Source of the DNA: Paludisphaera soli | GTDB taxonomy: Bacteria > Planctomycetota > Planctomycetia > Isosphaerales > Isosphaeraceae | Direction: 5' to 3' | Assembly: GCF_011064595.1 (NCBI RefSeq) | Contig: NZ_JAALJI010000006.1 | Span: forward strand, 62,001-126,000 | DNA length: 64,000 nucleotides | Shown: piece by piece, positions 61,094 through 64,000 of the stretch | How the letters are laid out: the number at the start of each line of letters is the position of its first letter | Numbering within the stretch: the stretch's first letter is position 1 | Position numbers and translations under genes: made by a program | Notes under the pieces: model-generated | What the model was told of the DNA's origin: nothing | What the model saw: only the letters and a program-made list of their open reading frames with translations | The model's database searches: none

Positions 61094-61999
61094 ATGCTCC
61101 TGGTCTTCTGCCGCGACCCCCTGGAGAGTGCACGTCCCGACCGGTCCTTCCGGGCCGAGGTCCAGGCGGCCGAGGCGCTGGACGTCGAACGGATCCTGAT
61201 CGATCACGACGCCCTGGTCCGCGGCGAGTCCCCGGGCCGAATGGTGCGGGGCGTCGCCGAGCGGCCCGAGCCGACGACGGCCGTCTATCGCGGCTGGATG
61301 ACGACGCCCGCGCACTACGCCGTCCTCCACGACGCGCTCGCCGGACGCAACATCCGCCTGGTGAACGACCCCGCGCAATACCGCCATTGTCACCACCTGC
61401 CCGATTCTTATGAGGCGATCGCCGGGCTGACGCCGCGATCGGTCTGGCTGGAAGGCGACCCGGGGCTGGACCGGATCATGGCGTCGCTGGCGACGTTCGG
61501 CGGCGGCCCGGCGATCGTCAAGGACTTCGTCAAGAGCCGGAAGCACGAGTGGTTCGAAGCCTGCTTCCTCCCCCGCTCCGACGACCGCGAGGCCGTGGCG
61601 CGGGTCGTCGGCCGCTTTCGGGAACTCCAGGGGGACGACCTGGCGGGGGGTCTCGTCTTCCGCGAGTACGTCGAGTTCCAGCCGATCGGGACCCACCCCC
61701 GCAGCGGCATGCCGATCGTCGACGAGCACCGGATCTTCTGGCTCGACGGCCAGCCGATCTTCCACACCCCCTACTGGGAAGGCTTCGAGGCCGCCGGCCA
61801 GCCGCCGCCGGTCGCGGACTTCGCCGAGGCCGCCGCCCGCGTGCCGAGCCGTTTCTTCGCGATGGACGTCGCCCGCCGCCGCGACGGCGCCTGGATGATC
61901 GTCGAACTCGGCGACGGCCAGGTCTCCGGCCTCCCCCGCGAGGCCGACGCCCCGGCCTTCCACGCCACCCTCCTCGCCCGCCTGGGACGCGCAGGTTGA
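61094..61999 (+). CDS. ATP-grasp domain protein
   Basis: A 301-residue soluble protein of the ATP-grasp superfamily (DUF4343 type). AIVKDFVKSRKHEWFEACF near residue 138 carries the ATP-binding Lys, and GLVFREYVEFQPIG near 183 the hinge residues. EHRIFWLDGQPIF near 215 and SRFFAMDVARRRDGAWMIVELGDGQVSGLP near 260 hold metal-binding acidic residues. ATP-grasp enzymes join a carboxylate to an amine or thiol through an acyl phosphate; the substrate is not predictable. The ATG at 61094 has GGAGG ten bases upstream. The open frame extends to 61004, but the ATG at 61094 is better supported. Confidence 0.82.
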   Translation: MLLVFCRDPLESARPDRSFRAEVQAAEALDVERILIDHDALVRGESPGRMVRGVAERPEPTTAVYRGWMTTPAHYAVLHDALAGRNIRLVNDPAQYRHCHHLPDSYEAIAGLTPRSVWLEGDPGLDRIMASLATFGGGPAIVKDFVKSRKHEWFEACFLPRSDDREAVARVVGRFRELQGDDLAGGLVFREYVEFQPIGTHPRSGMPIVDEHRIFWLDGQPIFHTPYWEGFEAAGQPPPVADFAEAAARVPSRFFAMDVARRRDGAWMIVELGDGQVSGLPREADAPAFHATLLARLGRAG

Positions 62000-62296
62000 C
62001 GGAGATATGGTATCACCCGACCTTGGGCTCGGCTCGCTTCGAGATGATGGACGGAAACGCTCCCATCCCCGCCGATCCGACGTGCGAAGGACGGTTAAGA
62101 ACCGTCACGATGAACATCGAGCCGAGCCCCACCGTCGTGCGACGGTCAAGCGGCCCCGCGAGGCGTACGGACCACTGGCCGGTGCGAGCGTCGGATGCGA
62201 GGACGGCATCGGAGTGTGCTCTGAAAGTCCGGTCTGGCGACTGCCATCGTTGTGGTCGACCTGGCACCCTTATACTGCGACGGCGAGGCTCTCCCC

Positions 62297-62599
62297 ATGC
62301 CCTGGTACGCTCCCAGAGATCCGACGCCTCGCGAGCAGTGCCCCTGCTGTGGCTATGTCACGCTCCCGGAGCGAGGTCGGAGCCTGATCTGCAAGGTCTG
62401 CTTTTGGGAGGACGACGCCTTCATCGGCGACCGATTGGACGAGCGTTCGCTCTGCAACAAGATGAGCCTTCGCCAGGGCCGCGCCAACTTCGTCGCATTC
62501 GGGGCGTGCGATCGGGAGATGCTCATCCACGTCGCGACGCCGGAGCAACGGTCTCAGTACGCCTGGAAGCCTCTCCCGGCGGATTCGCCCCGCGCGTAA
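62297..62599 (+). CDS. CPCC family cysteine-rich protein
   Basis: A 100-residue protein. EQCPCCGYVTLPERGRSLICK followed by VCFWEDDAF is the CPCC family signature, a two-knuckle zinc ribbon (CPCC and CKVC). The usual second knuckle is CPVC; here it is CKVC with both Cys kept. NKMSLRQGRANFVAFGACDR is the C-terminal helix region typical of the family. Its function is unknown, though members appear near polymorphic-toxin immunity genes. The ATG at 62297 is chosen; a GTG at 62252 in the same frame would add 15 residues. The 300 bases upstream (62000-62296) show no gene. Confidence 0.82.
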   Translation: MPWYAPRDPTPREQCPCCGYVTLPERGRSLICKVCFWEDDAFIGDRLDERSLCNKMSLRQGRANFVAFGACDREMLIHVATPEQRSQYAWKPLPADSPRA

Positions 62600-62682
62600 C
62601 CCGGCCGCGTCGTGAGCGTCGGCGTCCCGGACAGGCCGGTTCCCGTTCATCCACCACATGCCCGGCGGCCCCGAGGCGATCT

Positions 62683-63009
62683 ATGGAAGAGCCAGATCTC
62701 CTACAAGAGAATCTGCACGCCATCGCGGCAGACCTCCTCTCATTGAAACGGTTCCAGCCCGTCATGCGTCGCATCTTCGCGGTGCCCGCCGGCGTCTGGC
62801 AGACGGTCGCCTCCTGCTGCTCCGGGGAGTTCGATTGGCCCGAATCCGCCGCCGAGATCTTCGCCGGCCACGCGGATCAGTTCGTCGTCACCTACCTGCC
62901 TTGGCCCGGCTTAACCGAGTGTGATCCTGGCTGTATGGTCGTGTTCGTCCACGGCGCCGAGCTTTGGTCCACCGTCGCCTACTTCAATCGAGCGACCTTG
63001 TCGATGTGA
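62683..63009 (+). CDS. hypothetical protein
   Basis: A 108-residue soluble protein: [21 protein letters not shown], then [42 protein letters not shown] and [20 protein letters not shown]. It has three Cys (CC and two C in a TECDPGC segment) and aromatic-rich strands. It is not recognised as a known family; the small size and company of a CPCC gene suggest an immunity-like role, but that is a guess. The ATG at 62683 starts about 80 bases after the CPCC gene. No strong SD is visible. Confidence 0.55.
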   Translation: MEEPDLLQENLHAIAADLLSLKRFQPVMRRIFAVPAGVWQTVASCCSGEFDWPESAAEIFAGHADQFVVTYLPWPGLTECDPGCMVVFVHGAELWSTVAYFNRATLSM

Positions 63010-63044
63010 CCGAGGGCGAACGAGAGGAGATCCGGAGGCCCCGC

Positions 63045-63488
63045 ATGACGCCGCCCCGAGCGATCCGCTGGCGATGGTTCGTCCTGCCCGCCCTGGCCCT
63101 GGCGTTCGTCGCCGCGATGGCCTCGAACTGGACGACGGTCGGCTTCGAGGTGCGCCCCGAGGAGGCGAACGGGACGATCCATCAGCGGTTCGCGATCCCG
63201 GCGACGGCGTTGAGGGTCTCGTTCGTCAGCACGCCGAGGGGCTCCTCCGTGTCCTTCGACGTCGATCGCGAGGGCTTCGAAGCCTGGCGTCGCGGGCACG
63301 GCTTCCGGGTCGTCCCGATCACGGCCGAGCGCCCGGGCGCGGGGTTCACCATCGACCGGGAGGGCGTCGTTCATCCGGACGTCATCCTGACCGAGGGGGT
63401 GGCTTTCCAGGGGGACGGGGAATGCTCCTACTCGGGGTGCTACGACACGCGAACGCGCCGCTGCTACGCCGGCTTCTCCTGCCGTTGA
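63045..63488 (+). CDS. membrane-anchored or secreted hypothetical protein
   Basis: A 147-residue protein with one N-terminal hydrophobic helix ([17 protein letters not shown]) after a basic start, so it is exported or tail-anchored outward. The mature part is beta-rich ([37 protein letters not shown]). The C-terminus has four Cys in [22 protein letters not shown], likely two disulfides. GGAGG precedes the ATG at 63045. The family is not known to me. It begins 35 bases after the hypothetical gene at 62683 and may share its transcript. Confidence 0.65.
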   Translation: MTPPRAIRWRWFVLPALALAFVAAMASNWTTVGFEVRPEEANGTIHQRFAIPATALRVSFVSTPRGSSVSFDVDREGFEAWRRGHGFRVVPITAERPGAGFTIDREGVVHPDVILTEGVAFQGDGECSYSGCYDTRTRRCYAGFSCR

Positions 63489-63625
63489 GGGTCGGTCGGT
63501 TCTCGCGTGCCGGATCGGGGCTGGAATCTCGCGCGAGGCACGCGACAATGGTCCTGGACGCGCATGAGGTCCCGCGCGGGATCGACTCGGCTCGGATCGG
63601 ACGTCTTCACCAGGAGCGCAGACGG

Positions 63626-64000
63626 ATGAGCATGCTTCAGCAGGCCTGGCGGCTCGGCCTCGGACTCGGGATCGCGCTCGCGGCGGGCGTCGCCTTCGCG
63701 CAGGAAGCGAAGACGACGGAGAAGGCGGCCGACGCGACGAAGGCCGAGGCCAAGGACGAAACCCCCGCGAAGAAGGACGCCGAGCCCAAGAAGCCGAAGC
63801 TGGAGCAGGCGACGTTCGGCGGCGGCTGCTTCTGGTGCACCGAGGCGGTCTTCGAGCGGATCCCGGGCGTGAAGTCGGTCGTCTCAGGCTACTCGGGGGG
63901 CAACGTCGCCAACCCGACGTACGAGATGGTCTCCACCGGCCTCACCGGCCACGCCGAGGTGATCCAGATCACCTACGACGCGAACGTCGTCCCGTTCGAC
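63626..64000 (+). CDS. msrA: peptide-methionine (S)-S-oxide reductase, 3' end outside window
   Basis: The first 125 residues of an MsrA. A signal peptide ([17 protein letters not shown]) and a Lys/Glu/Ala-rich linker (about residues 27-57) precede the catalytic domain. [20 protein letters not shown] carries the active-site Cys, followed by [12 protein letters not shown] and [18 protein letters not shown], the substrate pocket. It reduces methionine-S-sulfoxide in proteins; the signal peptide places this one outside the cytoplasm, where thiol-disulfide partners would be needed for recycling. The gene runs past the end of the window. Confidence 0.9.
   Translation, partial: MSMLQQAWRLGLGLGIALAAGVAFAQEAKTTEKAADATKAEAKDETPAKKDAEPKKPKLEQATFGGGCFWCTEAVFERIPGVKSVVSGYSGGNVANPTYEMVSTGLTGHAEVIQITYDANVVPFD

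Overview
The window is high-GC DNA (my impression is roughly 70%) and reads as a chromosome segment from a planctomycete, most likely of the Isosphaeraceae (Paludisphaera/Singulisphaera/Aquisphaera-like). The reasons are two DUF1559 pseudopilin-like proteins with an H-x9-DG C-terminus, three PEP-CTERM proteins, a TIGR03067-type protein, N-terminal LEGR/ALLS-type motifs on exported proteins, a sulfatase, a CPCC protein and a GDYXXLXY protein. The genus is inference. No rRNA, tRNA, CRISPR array, prophage or intact insertion sequence was recognised.

Layout. 0-14 kb: a truncated DUF4349 gene, a PEP-CTERM gene broken by an in-frame TGA, a cysteine-synthase-like PLP enzyme, DUF1328, a GT39-type membrane glycosyltransferase, YciF-like, TIGR03067 and SMR (guanidinium exporter type) genes, a LarA-like protein, a coiled-coil protein, and a DUF2157/GDYXXLXY/small membrane protein operon. 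14-31 kb: asparagine synthase, a serine hydrolase, a ceramidase-type protein, PEP-CTERM proteins, a frameshifted beta-helix/PKD protein, glgC with a HEAT-repeat gene, and an alkaline phosphatase. 31-43 kb: lipoprotein/DUF1559/EEP nuclease genes, a sulfatase, a decayed transposase, an acyltransferase, a beta-helix/LRR/VanX-like run, and a second DUF1559/lipoprotein pair. 43-55 kb: two hydrolases, an hpt-GT4-GT4 operon, an ECF sigma factor with a membrane partner, DUF433 and DUF4288 genes, and two class I aldolases. 55-64 kb: kdsD-kdsC followed by a giant envelope protein in the place where lptC-lptA sits in Proteobacteria, an ATP-grasp protein, small unknowns and the start of msrA.

Common themes are the cell envelope and export: LPS sugar supply (KdsD, KdsC), a putative LptC/LptA-like bridge, glycosyltransferases, an acyltransferase, lipoproteins, pseudopilins and PEP-CTERM substrates. 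Central carbon enzymes (GlgC, FbaB, a LacD-like aldolase) are interspersed. No single long pathway cluster is present; most units are one to three genes.

Non-coding structure is rich. One palindromic repeat family (CCTTCCCCC..GGGGGAAGG cores) occurs at five places, three of them between converging genes, and supplies the last codons and stop of one glycosyltransferase. A 200-bp MITE-like element with 23-bp terminal inverted repeats lies at 11.4 kb, with related cores at 40.9 and 52.4 kb. Several strong stem-loops separate genes, and one candidate promoter has a palindrome exactly filling its -35/-10 spacer.
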